Below, in pieces: positions 25,301 to 36,280 of a DNA stretch of 64,000 nucleotides (position 1 is the stretch's first letter; each line of letters begins with the position of its first letter). A program made the position numbers and the translations under genes. Origin of the DNA: Ricordea florida (taxonomy: Eukaryota > Cnidaria > Anthozoa > Corallimorpharia > Ricordeidae); NCBI GenBank assembly GCA_949710005.1, contig OX453276.1, forward strand, positions 27,901,613-27,965,612. The letters run 5' to 3'. The notes under the pieces were generated by a model. That model saw nothing but the letters and a program-made list of their open reading frames with translations, did not search any database and was not told the origin of the DNA.

Positions 25301-25754
25301 AACAGTCAAAGCTCGATTATCTGGACTCAGTGGGCCTTGAGCAAAATTTGCAGATAAGCGAGAGTCTGGATAATCCAAAATATGAATATTAATGAGACAG
25401 AAATGTTATATGTAAGATATAAAGGAATACATACAAAAGGAAACAAAATGTAATAATTACAGTAAATGGATCATACTTGTATATAGAGGAATTATGCCAT
25501 GATACTTTTTACTACACTGGTCTAACCGACCAGTTGATGCCTCAAAGCTTTTGCCATCGTCTAACTCAACATAACTGAAAATGGTTTTGCCTTAAATCAA
25601 AGTTCTGACTGTACTGTTCTATTCTGTTGATATATGATATATCTGTTGACAGGAAATTTCATCATCATTCAACTTGTTAACACCAGCAAAGCCTGAAGAG
25701 AAAGAGAGGCTGGAGCAAGAAGGCGAAGATGACTATGATATAAAGGTTATATAA
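16329..25754 (+). CDS. AlbA_2 / Schlafen-like host gene, last six exons
   Basis: Six exons with matching phases and GT-AG borders are at 16329-16422, 16687-16759, 17602-17713, 22040-22139, 23834-23917 and 25653-25754 (stop TAA 25752-25754). The joined product has the Schlafen AlbA_2 pattern: NALLNTRGGMLVFGV, then a GKIVGCKVHG strand, FVLEIKIG, and VYVMRRGKLFGPL near the end. AlbA_2 domains of Schlafens bind nucleic acid, and several cleave tRNA or rRNA. An acidic tail (EEKERLEQEGEDDYD) ends the protein. Exon 1 here starts in phase 1, so upstream exons are missing. The usual E-x-K acidic motif before the NTRGG part is not evident. Intron 3 (17714-22039) holds a transposon nest. Confidence 0.75.
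17872..18005. repeat. Half copy of the palindrome family seen at 32112-32547
   Basis: Contains acatacaaaaatttcaacatg and later gaaactgagtgcagaa with gcatttttgcaaa, matching the outer arms of 32112-32547 but lacking its centre. Confidence 0.45.
18432..18510. repeat. Palindrome ctcaacctcgttcccagggt
   Basis: Arms of about 24 bp (ttaactcaacctcgttccca and its inverse) surround a short centre. The translation (PGNEVE) is a repeat artefact and not a gene. Confidence 0.8.
19425..21235 (-). mobile_element. Penelope-like retroelement (RT + GIY-YIG), frameshifted
   Basis: On the minus strand, 21224-20808 holds RT with FIFTMDITSLYT; 20850-20656 continues with MGPSYANLFVG, with a YIDDC catalytic motif in a neighbouring frame near 20735; 20659-19883 (258 codons) holds the linker and a C-terminal GIY-YIG endonuclease (VIYRIKCTLCKKIYIGETGRRL). 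This RT/GIY-YIG order defines canonical Penelope-like elements. At least two frame breaks lie in the RT. The 3' noncoding part (19425-19620) has hammerhead-like sequence at 19547-19589, with a damaged GAAA box in this copy. A relative lies at 45155-46345. Confidence 0.85.
21535..21835 (-). mobile_element. tRNA-derived SINE
   Basis: On the minus strand the head at about 21830-21765 has tRNA-type promoter boxes: ggtgtagtggttagcatg (A box-like) and gagtttgagcc (B box-like). A body follows with ccatcccatccaggg-type sequence (plus: cctggatgggaggctagtccatcgcagg). It lies in intron 3 of the AlbA_2-like gene. Box matches were judged by eye. Confidence 0.6.
21855..21930. repeat. GGTGCT-type hexamer repeat
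   Basis: Short runs of ctggtg/ttggtg hexamers. They create Ala/Pro-, Cys/Trp- and Val/Leu-rich artefact ORFs on both strands. Confidence 0.8.
22284..22516. mobile_element. Two-hairpin fold-back element, copy 1
   Basis: Begins tagtataaatactcaggtg and contains two adjacent palindromes, one around ggattatcagccgataatcacc and one around attcgcctcaggctcagtgattatcggcgaat. Related copies are at 29771-30064 and 43787-44054. Noncoding. Confidence 0.75.
24097..24315 (-). repeat. Dispersed gagaattct repeat, copy B
   Basis: Same family as 16028-16226, with three tandem agtagctggagaattcttc units. Ends cctaatgaacacccg. Confidence 0.7.
24648..24909. mobile_element. GC-rich inverted-repeat MITE
   Basis: gttaagccgggggcgagtcaaggcatggggtgg at the left pairs with ccaccccatgcccttactcccccc...cagcttaac at the right. 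The interior repeats tcaaat...cccc words. The ORFs here come from this repeat. Confidence 0.6.
25305..25620. mobile_element. Possible pogo/Tigger-type MITE
   Basis: Contains agctcgattatctggactc and the near-inverse gagagtctggataatcc, typical of pogo-like ends, and an acagtcagaactttg-like inverse near 25600. The borders are uncertain. Confidence 0.3.
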
Positions 25755-26006
25755 CTAGATGTGTCAAGCTTTTTGCATCATTGTAAATAAATAGTACAAT
25801 AAAATAATTATTGTAACTATGAGAATCTTGAAATCCTAAAAGAATTTTAAAAAAGGTTTGAAGTATTTGTAATGCCTGTCACCTTGAAAACTAGGTACTG
25901 TGACAACTACATGTATGTAACTATGCATGTATTGCAAGTATGATCTAGGCCTCAGACACAGTTTTGTAAACTTTTTTACAAAAAGTGCAGTGAAAAAAAG
26001 TGGAGT

Positions 26007-26084
26007 TTAACCCTTTCACTCCCAAGAGTGGCTTTATAGATTTTACTCTGTCAAATGGAGACCCCTTGGGAGTGAAAGGGTTAA
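26007..26084. repeat. Palindrome ttaaccctttcactcccaag
   Basis: 20-bp perfect arms (26007-26026 and 26065-26084) around a 38-bp centre, lying 250 bp past the stop of the AlbA_2-like gene. Confidence 0.85.
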
Positions 26085-26099
26085 AAACTATCTCCCTTA

Positions 26100-26390
26100 A
26101 AGTGTCTATATCGTTTTTTCAAAGGTCCTGCTTGAGCCACACCTATCAAACTTTAACAAGCCAGTATAAAGGGGCATGGGTCTATGATTGACTTGACATC
26201 ACAAACTGATTTGCATGCCATTGAGTCATTATAAACATGCATGCAAAGCAGTTTGTGAGGTCAAGTCAGGAATAGACTCGTGCTCCTTACTAGCTCAGTC
26301 AAGTTTGATGGGTGCAGGAACTTTGAATGACAATTTCAGGGCAAAAACGTGGTGGAATTTGAAAAAAACGTTTTGAAACAGCTATCTACT
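26100..26390. mobile_element. Fold-back element around gcatgggtctat, copy 1
   Basis: Imperfect arms with aaaggtcctgcttgagcc, tatcaaactt and gcatgggtctat, then the inverse. A second copy is at 28497-28840. Confidence 0.65.
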
Positions 26391-27112
26391 CTTCATGTAC
26401 ATACCAGAACCACAAAGACACGGAAGACAATATACACACTTTAAGCAAACCTTACTTAACATCACAAAACCACACATGTACCAGAAATGTAAAGAGCTGC
26501 TGTCAACAGGAAAACAGAAAAAGAACTTCATCTTTAAACTTGGCTTAAAATCCCTAATTACATGAATGAAATCGGTTCTATTCCGCAAAAAAATAGTCTC
26601 TTACATCAAGAAAATATAACTTCCTAATTGCACTTTGTGAGAGAAGTCTTCCATTGCAAAAAATCTCCTATCAAAGGTAACTGTATCCTAACCTGAGGAG
26701 TCAAAGATAGTGGTTCACTCCTATTTTCAATAAACATTTCAAAGTGTAATCATCCCAAAATCAGGAGGGTTGAAAATTTCATGTAAGGGTAAACTACCTT
26801 CACAGCTAACTTGCTTTTGAACAAGGAAATTAACTACATGTTCATTAGGTATAATATTCTGTATTCACCTTGCATATTGGTATTGTCATCATGACAAGAA
26901 ACTACTCACTGATTACTTGATGAAGTAAAAAGAGTAACAATGACTTATGTTTTGGTTGCTTTGGAAAATTAATGAATCAAGTGGCTTCAGAAAGAATTGA
27001 CTGAAAACAACCATAGCCACATCTAATTTAAGATGACTAATTTATAATTCGATATACCGTACAAAATACAAAGTGCCACTACTAAACAGTGATTTCATCC
27101 ATTAAGCAGATG

Positions 27113-30100
27113 CTATAATGATAAAATCTTGGCAGCTTCTCTGACTCCACTCAAATAAGCTCCTGTCACTGTCTGAGGCAACTGTCGATTTGTGGCCTGA
27201 AAAGTGTTTATAAATAATAGCAATAATGCTTGGAATCAAAGTTCAAGTAAATGATGTCTGCCACAAAGGCATCATAGTTATTTCAAAAGTTTGTCCTTGT
27301 AATTTTCCCTGAATAAGCTCACTAGTTTTGTAGTTCAGAGCTCAATGGATTGAGCATACATTAGGGTACTTGCAACTGTTAGAAGGCACATTTCCTGAAT
27401 TGTCCTACAGAACAAAGCATAGCAATATGGCCACTAAATAAATCCTTTGTTGACCAAGCTTGTTCAGTCAAGATGGCTGGATATTGGCCTGATCATTTGT
27501 TGTGTTTTTATTGACACTTTTTTTTTTGACCTTGACTACATCCCAGTCAATAAAACCGCAAAAAAGAAAGGGGCCAATATCCAGCCATCTTGAACAAATA
27601 ATCTTGGTCAATAACCAGGGGCAGATTCTGAAATTTCAGAAAGAGGGGGCCGAGTCTCCTCCCCCCAGATGAAAACTTCACTTTTCTTGAGATGCAGCAT
27701 ACAGCATTGTGGGGATAATCGTGATGCAAAGTAGGGTAACATTAATGTTTCGGAAGATAGAATTAAAAATACTGACATCATACTCTTCGCTTACAGCATG
27801 CAAAACATGTTTGTTTTGAAAATACAAGAAAACAAGGGGGGAGACTAATGCCCCCCTCAGCCCCTCCCCTAAATCCACCTAATGATAACGCATACTGTAT
27901 GTATAGTTACATGTACTTACTTCACCAGCAAAGAAGACCTTCTCATCAATGTCAGAAGCCATGTGGTCATACTCCTCCCCACTGGAGCCGATAGGAATAT
28001 AGGAATAAGCCATTTCTGAATGACGGTCTTTAGCCCAGCTGGTAACAAAGTAATCCTGTGGCTCAGGGATCTGCATATATTGGCAAGATTAAATTCTCTA
28101 TATCATTGCCTCAAGGCTAAAAATTAACTCCAGTGCTTGGTGGCCAGTCAGGCCAGTTTCCTTGAATTCTTAGTGGCCCATCCCAAAATGAAGCAGCCCT
28201 CTGATTTTTTTTTTTTTCAGAGTCACGTGGCAATCACAAAATAAAAATTGTGTCTATATGTTGTGAAGGTGGATCGCTCGTGAAATCCCTGTTGAAACGG
28301 CTTGGAATACATATTGCGTTTTATTTTTAACTTTGTACTTCGCATAATTTACATTGCAAGTTTTTGAAATTCTGTATCATAGTCATGCATTGGTCATTCA
28401 AACCTGAACTTTTGGTAGCCCTGGTAAGTTTTAACTTGCCACTGGCGACCGTGCAACTGCCAATTTTTAGCCCTGTTGTCCTCTTTTTTGTGTTTCTGGT
28501 ATGTACAGAGTAGCTAGCTGTTCATAAAAGGGTTTTTGAATTCCACAGTGTTTTTGCCCTGAAATCGTTATTCAAAGTTCCTGCTAGTACCGCAACCATC
28601 AAACTTGACCAAGCCAGTAAGGCGCATGGGTCTATTCCTGGTTTGACCTCACCAACTGCTTTGCATGCATATTATAAAGATTTAATGGAATGCAAATCAG
28701 TTTGTGATGTCAAACCAGGAATAGACCCATGCCCCTACTAGCTTGGTCAAGTTTGATAGGCGTGGCTCAAGCTGGAAATTTGAATGACGATTTCAGGACA
28801 AAAACATGATGGAATGCCAAAAACCTTTTTGAACAGAACCCCCCCCCCCAAAAAAAAAAAAAAAAAATAAATAAATAAATAAATAAACAGAAGACAATAT
28901 AAACACTTAAAAAAGTTAAACATCACTCTGATTGAAATCTTTCCACTGTTTGCAGAAGTCATTTATCTCAGTAGTCACATCTCATTTATATTTGTTTCAG
29001 ATCGAATAAGCACCAATTATAAACTAAAGTCCTTTGATTATACAATTCATGGTCTGAGTCCTGTCTAACATTGGGCAATTGTGTCAATTCTCCAACAGTT
29101 CAACCCCTATGCTCAAGACCATGCACTTTCATGTGTGAAAATAATCAACATGCATATTTTATGAGTTAGTATAATGGCCCAGAGTACTACGAATGGGCTA
29201 AATGACAGAATACACAGCCACTTCATTAACATACTGATAAAGAATAAGAGTCCATTGCAATATGCCTCCTTCAAAAGCCTCTGACACATGTAAGTGAAGT
29301 GGCCAGGTATTTTGCTGCTGCTCCTTATTTAATTAGAATGCTAATTCAACGACATGTAACAATGATTATACAATGTGGCACTAAAAATATAATTTGCCTT
29401 GCCTGATATGGAAAGAGTTTGCGTAATGTGGTCATACAGGAATCTACCACTTCTTTGTGTGACATTTTCTGTGCTGCTATGGCTGCCTCCCCACTTAATA
29501 CAGTCATAAGAACATGGCTCGATCTTTGACCTTTTTTCTCCACCTTAAAAAAAAAAAAATATGGAAATGGCACTGAGTTTATCAATTCCTTTAAATTAGA
29601 CATTCCCAGGCCTAGAGCATAAACTTCATAGCCGTTTCCTGAAAAAATCTGCAGCCAAACTTAAAAGTCCCCAAAAGGACTAAGATGTGTGGCTGGTGTT
29701 TGAAGGGGAGAGGAGAAAGGAAGTCTGGGTGTAATTGGTGCCCTCCCGGACCTCGAGGCTATCCCTCTTTTAGTATAAATACTCGGGTGATTATACAAAA
29801 TTGCGTGCTCTGATTGGTTTGCTATCTCGGATTATCAGCCGATAATCACCTAGTCGAACAAAATGGCTGCCAGTCGTTTGCGTGAAATAGAATTTTTTTC
29901 ACCTTGTATAAAGCTTTTTTTTTCTTTTTTTGAAATAATCACCTATGTATTTATACTGAAACAATTATTTGCCTCAGGCTCAGTGATTAATATTCACCTT
30001 GACTTCGTCTTGGTGAATATTCACTGATAATCACTTCGCCTTCAGTGAATAATAATTATTGTTAATAAACTCCTTACACCCAAACTCCTTCTCCTTTTCC

Positions 30101-33100
30101 ATTTGAATGCCAGCCAAGCAGGCTACAACAGGACAGGTGCCATGGCATATGATGACATACATCACTATACCAACGAAATTCTTGAAAAGTGAAAGATCAC
30201 TTAAACATTTATGATACAGAGGGAAGGTTTTCTAAAACAGGAGCAGAGAATTAATAAGCACAATTGTTGGGGAGGGTGAGATTAAACCTGTAAAGAATGC
30301 ATTGACTATGCCAAAAATGAGTCATACATGTAAATGCCATACAGTAAGCATGTCACAATGGTGCACCGTGATCAGTTGACCATATCGCCTGAAGGAGACT
30401 AGTAGTCAGCAGCTGAAGTGTCACGAACCACATCCAAGTGACTACATGTATGATGTGCGATAAATAATGCCCCCAAAAGTTCAAGTAAGAATGGAAGACG
30501 GGTTTGGGAAAGTCCTTTTTCTTGCATGCATGGAGGCAACAAACCTTTTTGCTGAGGTCATAGAACAGTCCACAGTGACCACGGTCATCTTTTGCCTGAG
30601 GCACATGACCAAAGAAATCAGCTCCTTGGATGAGCTTCTGCCAAAAGTTGTGTTTAAACTTGAGGACAACCTTAATTTTGAAAAAAAAAGACTAGGTGAA
30701 ATAACCCATGACTGTTACTATTATCACTATCATTATCATTATCACTATCATGTCATCATCATCATCAGTCAAATTACCTTTTCTATAACACCAGCTCCAA
30801 GTTTTGATATGGCTTCTTGTTTTCTGTCTGGGAGTGGTGGGGTAAACTTGACCCTTCCTGACTTCAACAAGGACAGAGGAACAGTCACAATGACCTGAAA
30901 AATTAGAAACATGTTGCAATTCATTTGTCAGTGTTCAGTACACCTGTTTTATTTCTGATGATCAATATTGTCAAAAAGTTATGAATTCACAAGAACGATG
31001 ACTTTAATTAATTTTGACAAGATTAATGATTAATTAAGTATTTTATTAATCCATTAAAACTAATTAAAGAGATTAATTCCATCCTCTTGTGTTAATGCTT
31101 CTAAATGTACCTTCTGCTTGACATAACCAACATAAATGGCAGTTACCTGCATGTACATACCACTCAAAGGAGTCAATAATTATACTGTACAGAATGAGAA
31201 TGAATGAGAATTAAGTATGCTGTTTTCTGTATGTCAAGATCAACAGATATGTTTTAGGTATGTCAGATGAGATATGTTCTTGATATGTCATACATACCCA
31301 ATAGATAATTTTTCAATATGAGGGTAAGGTATGTTATATGTAGGTCCAAAGGGGTATGTTTTGGGTCCTTTTCGGGTGTATAACATTAATTTTGTTCCAA
31401 ATATATATAGCACTTAAAACCACCTTTTTGGTATGTCACAAGTAGCATAAACATATCAGCTATCTACATGAACATACCAACTTAAATTATGTTCTAAGTA
31501 TGTCATCTGTATGTTCCTGGTATGTGTATGTTTAACCATACCATTGACATACCTTGTACATATAACATACCCAAAAATTTTGTGTGGATGAGCCTACCTA
31601 GTGGAGCACTAAATGGCACTGCAGGTTAGTCCACCTGCATATCATGGCATTCGTTGGGCACCAGAGATCAGAGAAATCTCCAGCTACTACCAAGAATTCT
31701 CTGGCCAAATTTGAATGACCTAAGCTAGTTTTAATTTCAGACATCGAGAAATTACACTGTACATGTATGTAGTAGAAAATTATCTTTGGTTAAAATGGTG
31801 GTCTTTTTCCAAGAAAATATGCCCAGAATGTGTTGAACAAAAATTCATTAATAATTTCCCTTTTACATGTGTACATTATTGTTACTTTGTAAACACAATT
31901 CTCCTGCTATTACACTTCTTATTGAAAACCCTGGTATATTACAGTACTTTATCTGCACTCCATGAATGACCAGTAGAATCGACAACAACAACTTGACTGC
32001 CAGAGTAATTAACTTCTTTCACCTGGGGAGAGAAGGAGAAGGAATCAAATAATTCTCGGCAAGGCTTTGATATAATTAACTTGCTAATGCTTCAGCATTG
32101 GTTTTGTTTACATAATATTAACATACATGCAAAAATTTCAACATGCTCAGCCAAAGAGCACATCACTTAATCCCAAACAGTGCATGAAAGTTGAAATTGA
32201 GGGCAGAAATTTGCATGTACTGTATGTATAGGTAATCACATGATTTCGAGTGCAATTTGGGATAAATCAGCACGAGTAAATTTTTCAAAGGCTAACCAAA
32301 TTGCACGAGCCCGTAGGGCGAGTGCCATTTGTAGTCTTTGAAAAATTTACGAGTGCTGATTTATCCCAAATTGCACGAGACAAATCATGTGATTACTTGT
32401 TAATAATATACATGCAAAAATTTAATTTCAACTTTCTCCACTCAATTTCAACTTTTTGCACTAAATTTCAATTTTCTGCACTGTTTGGGATTAATTGACG
32501 AGCTCTCAGCCAATGAGCATGCTGAAATTTTTGCATGTATATTATTAGGTAAGTAATCAATAGGTTTTGTGTAATTTTGTATAAAATTTAATAAGCACCA
32601 AAACATTTATTAAACATGATAGATTGCACTTGCCCTGCAAGCTCTTTGGAAAATGCACCTGTGCTCATCAATTCAAAATTGCAAGTGCTACAAACCATTT
32701 GATTACCAATACAAAAAGTTTAGAAAAGCTAGAAAATGGTAACAGGGTTTGAAAAAGTACAGGCCAATATAAAGAAAAAGTGAGCATTGGGCCTTACTTC
32801 TGCTCACAACTGCCCACCTTTAACAGTTGAAGGAAACTGCAGAGAATCACAATGCATGACAGAAAGGTTAGGTGTGATACCTTTGAATTGTACTAATCGA
32901 TGGGAAGGTTCAGTGGAATACTGACGCACATACAACAGCTAGTTCCCTGCATTCTGATTGACTGTATTTTCTATGGCAGGGTATAAAAATAATACTAACA
33001 GTATTTCCATATGTACAGTATCAGTACCTCACACTTAAGTCTGACATCTAATTCCTTTGCTAACCCAGAGAGCAGTACCCCAAATCCATGGTGGAGAAGG

Positions 33101-35982
33101 GTGTGGTCACCAGAGAACTGGGGAAATGACTCATTCTGGTCCCATGACAATGAAGACATTTTACTGAGAGGAGCAGCGCAGCTGAACTCAAGGTTACCAA
33201 GGTGAAATTGTAAGAGTCTGTCTTCTAACTGGAAAAAGAAAAAAAAAACAGACTTCAGTTTAACATTATTTATGGATGTGTTTTGTAGATTTACAAAAAA
33301 AAAAATGGAAAAATAAGTAAGTTTAAAGGCCTGAAAGGAAAAGTTAAACAAGTTCCACAAATTACAATGTTAAAAGGAAGACTAACCATTTTTACCTTTC
33401 ACACTTTGTTCATATACTGTAGCCAACAAACTAAAACAGCCATTTCAAGGTTCTGGATTATTGGTCATTCACCTTTGACCTCAAATCATAAAACGGTTGG
33501 AGCAGCAAAGAGGCATTCAACGGTTAAGACTATTGAAATTCTTGCACCAAAGATGTGTTAATACTAGTTGCTTCAAATGTACCTCTGTAAACGTCACTTG
33601 TGTTGCCTCCAAGAAAAGATTATGCATTTCACAAACTTTATCTGCATTCAGAGGATAGAATGTCATTAGAAGTTTAATACCAATATGACTATAAGTACAA
33701 GAATAATTTGAATTACTTTGGTTTTTCATTTTCTTTATTGTGCAAGTAAGATGGCAATAATCATTAAAAAGAGATCTTTATGCATCACTGCATGGAGCAG
33801 CTCTATCCCGGCTTTCCCCCCCCCCCTTTTTTTTTTACAAAAATGTGCCATCAATTGTGATATGTAACTAAGCTTATATGTCACACTAGATTTTGAAGTT
33901 GACAAAACTACTGTCTTGCTAATCAAGCCAGGCATGTCCAAAGTCCAGCCCAGGGGCCAATTGTAGCCTGTGAGCTATTTTTATACGGCCCGCAGCCTCT
34001 GTCAGAAAATAATTATTTATCATTTATGGCCTGTCGACCAGAGTATGTAAAATACACAGGTACAAAATGCAATAGCCCATTTCCGAGTTGCTACATGCCT
34101 CAGTTTCATAGCGAGTCCAGGTGCAAGACCATTCAAATGGAAATGAGTTTAATTTGCATAAGAATACTCTATCATTTCCATTTGAATGGTCTTGCACCTG
34201 GACTCGCTATGAAACTGAGGCATGTAGCAACTCGGAAATGGGCTATTGTATATGACTTGGGCTAACCCCCCAGGGGGGGGGGATGGGTAGTATTAAACTG
34301 AATCAGATCTATCTTTAACAATAGGACCTATTAAACAGTGTAAGGGTTAAGAGAATGACATGCAGAATATTAAATTTTGGTCCTCTTGCATTTTCACTTC
34401 ATGAAATCTGGCCCTCTTTGAATATCATTTGGACATGCATTTCAGCAGTTTACATGGCTATACATGGTTCATACAGACCTGAGACCTTTCTTTTCAAGTA
34501 CTTTTCAAGGACAAATCACATTTTTTCAAGGACTTATTTTCCACTCAATCTGACTCCATGACACCGAAAAACTTACAAGACCGATTATTATTGTAGGGGG
34601 GTACAGGTTATTACAATGTCTTATCCCTGAAAGGCACGCTTCCTAAGGTACATCAAATAACAGCAATGAACTACACCAGACTTAAAACAGTTTCATGCGA
34701 TGCTTCACGCACAAAATTGCGTCTTGCTGAGCTTTCAAAGTTTTCTGTGTGCAAGACAAGGTTGCGTTAATAAAGTTTTATTTATTCAAGGACCTTTTGA
34801 TAAGATTCAAGGACTTCTGGAGAAAATTCAAGGACTTTTCAAGGACTTGAGCCAATTTTTCAATTTTCAAGGACTTTTCAAGGGGTCGATGCTTTTTCAA
34901 GGACTATTCAAGGCCCGTGCAAACCATGCTATAGCAAACAAGTGAATTCCATGAGCCAAAGCTCAAAAACTACTAGTGTTCAGCTACAGTGTACAATCCC
35001 AGGTGCATGTACATGAAGTTGAATTACCACTTTAATAGGCAGGGTTTTCAATAAAAATTGTAGTAGCAGGAGAATAGTTTAAAGTAACAGGAGAATATTC
35101 TGAAACAAACTTAAAACTAGCTCAGGCCACCTAAATTTGGCCGGAGAATTCTTTGTAGTAGCCGGAGAATTCTCTGATCTCCGATGCCTAATGAACACCC
35201 GTCTCAGAGTTGGAACCCTGAGCTGTATTTTTCATTGATTATAAATAACGTACCTTCTAACGAATCATCCTTTATTATGTTTAGATCATTCCTCTGATCT
35301 GCCATTGCATCTAGAAGTGCATTGAAGTGAAATTCAACTTTTCTGTCTGCTCCACTGTCAACACAATCACCTTGCTCTGTAAACAAGTCGCATTTGCTAT
35401 TCATGTGATGCATTGGTACATCAGCCTGAAAAAAAGGTATTTTTATGATAAGAAAATGTCATGAACTCAAATTTTGTTTCTGATTAACTATGAGTTTGAG
35501 TTCCCTATGAGTCAATAGTCAGCAATGCATTAAGTACCAAATTGGCTACTTAATTGACCCACAGTAGAAAACAAGAATGAGTGGTCTAATATATTGTTTT
35601 AGTAACTGACAAAAATACTAACACAAACTGTATAACAATATTGACTGATTTCTTTCTCTATTCATCTCTGGTTAAAACCATATACCACATGTAAAAACCT
35701 TCAAGTGTGACGTTTCTTTAACAGCACTGGTACAGCGCTCTACTGAAATCTTTGTTTCACTTCACAGTTTGTTGTTGAACATTTTCATCTTTAAATAAGA
35801 AGTACAAATTAATGAAATAACCATCATTTAAATCTCTGTATACTAACCTGTTCGCACAGTATGGAAACTGGATTGTTCATACAACCATTCATTATTTAAG
35901 CCCCTCTACCAACGCAACATCCTAAGGAATTATCATCCCAAATGCGTCCACCAATCCTGTCTCTACTTTCAAGAACTGTAAC
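27113..35982 (-). CDS. KDM1B-like: KDM1B/LSD2-like flavin amine oxidase, last ten exons, one stop
   Basis: Minus-strand exons are 35848-35982, 35254-35425, 33583-33641, 33028-33228, 31948-32022, 30778-30894, 30545-30670, 29403-29543, 27921-28070 and 27113-27196 (TAG 27113-27115). Every phase agrees. Conserved parts in order are DRIGGRIWDD, NNPVSILCEQ, FHFNALLD, LEDRLLQFHLGNLEF, FSGDHTLL, VIVTVPLSLLK, GADFFGHVP, FVTSWAKDRHSEMAYSYIP, KVFFAGEATNR and QTVTGAYLSGVREAAKIL. LSD2 proteins oxidatively demethylate histone H3K4. The order and wording fit LSD2 better than LSD1 or polyamine oxidases. The first visible exon carries TAA at 35896-35898 where the family usually has Gln. The intron after 29403 starts with GC. 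The upstream FAD-binding start, SWIRM and zinc fingers are not seen. May be a pseudogene, a null allele or a sequence error. Confidence 0.85.
27446..27614. mobile_element. Fold-back element around ggctggatattggcc
   Basis: ttgaccaag...caagatggctggatattggcc pairs with ggccaatatccagccatcttg...cttggtcaa. A decayed single arm of similar sequence lies at 24330-24375. In the last intron of the LSD2-like gene. Confidence 0.7.
28497..28840. mobile_element. Fold-back element around gcatgggtctat, copy 2
   Basis: Longer copy of 26100-26390: tctattcctggtttgacctc at the left pairs with caaaccaggaatagacccat at the right, with flanking arms out to aaaaaggtttttggc-type sequence. Followed by a C/A homopolymer run at 28839-28890. 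Confidence 0.7.
29771..30064. mobile_element. Two-hairpin fold-back element, copy 2
   Basis: Same family as 22284-22516 (tagtataaatactcgggtga start, gataatcacc hairpin, gtgaatattcac centre). It has extra T-rich sequence near 29910. Confidence 0.75.
31120..31590. repeat. Region packed with GTATGT/ACATAC words
   Basis: More than a dozen gtatgt or atatgt words on one or the other strand in about 470 bp, inside an intron of the LSD2-like gene. No ends or coding frame are clear. Confidence 0.55.
31640..31935 (+). repeat. Dispersed gagaattct repeat, copy C, inverted and interrupted
   Basis: Reverse-oriented relative of 16028-16226: agaaatctccagctactaccaagaattctc near the left and cacaattctcctgctattac...attgaaaaccctgg at the right, with about 100 bp of other DNA between. 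Confidence 0.55.
32112..32547. mobile_element. Large nested palindrome with central gcccgtagggc
   Basis: Outer arms acatgcaaaaatttcaacatg.../...gctgaaatttttgcatgtat, inner arms aatcacatgatttcgagtgc and gataaatcagcacgagtaaatttttcaaa with their inverses, meeting at a GC-rich centre (about 32310-32322). Total span about 435 bp. Noncoding. Confidence 0.8.
33930..34010. mobile_element. Possible hAT-type MITE end
   Basis: ggcatgtccaaagtccagcccaggggcc resembles the ends of Charlie/Zaphod-type hAT elements. No matching inverse was found nearby. Confidence 0.25.
34070..34248. repeat. Palindrome with perfect 77-bp arms
   Basis: Arms 34070-34146 and 34172-34248 read as exact inverses (caatagcccatttccgagtt...), with a 25-bp loop. 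Lies in an intron of the LSD2-like gene. Confidence 0.9.
34490..34910. repeat. ttcaaggactt repeat cluster
   Basis: ttcaaggact(t/a) recurs at both sides of about 400 bp: a few units near 34490-34535 and many near 34785-34905. Possibly a subterminal repeat of an unknown element. Confidence 0.5.
35040..35203 (-). repeat. Dispersed gagaattct repeat, copy D
   Basis: Shortest copy of the 16028-16226 family. Begins cagggttttcaataaaaattg and ends cctaatgaacacccg, 50 bp from an exon of the LSD2-like gene. Confidence 0.7.
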
Positions 35983-36130
35983 CTGTATACAGTAGTTTAC
36001 AAAGAGTATAAGCTCCATTGTTCCTTGCCCTCTTAACCCTTTAAGTCTCTACTTTCAAGAACTGTAACCTGTATACAGTAGTTTACAAAGAGTATAAGCT
36101 CCATTGTTCCTTGTCCTCTTAACCCTTTAA
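35959..36130. repeat. 86-bp tandem duplication over a splice acceptor
   Basis: Unit 35959-36044 and unit 36045-36130 differ at one base. The unit holds the polypyrimidine/AG acceptor and first 24 bases of the first visible exon of the LSD2-like gene. Confidence 0.9.
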
Positions 36131-36195
36131 GTCCCAGTAGTGACCAGCATTGAATGTCCCATTACAATAATTATTTTTCTCGAATACAGACTACT

Positions 36196-36280
36196 TGTTG
36201 TGTACGTCATACACTAAGCAGCCATGTTTGCAAGATAAATATTTAATGAGTACCCACAATGCTTAGCGCTGTAAATAACA
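36196..36280 (-). repeat. 3' LTR of the gypsy element
   Basis: 85 bp, TG...CA ends. Differs from the partner at three sites (a/g, t/c, a/c). Very short for an LTR. Confidence 0.95.

Noticed and set aside
30467..30898. 143-codon plus-strand ORF
   Set aside because: It lies opposite two well-supported exons of the LSD2-like gene and includes intron repeat.
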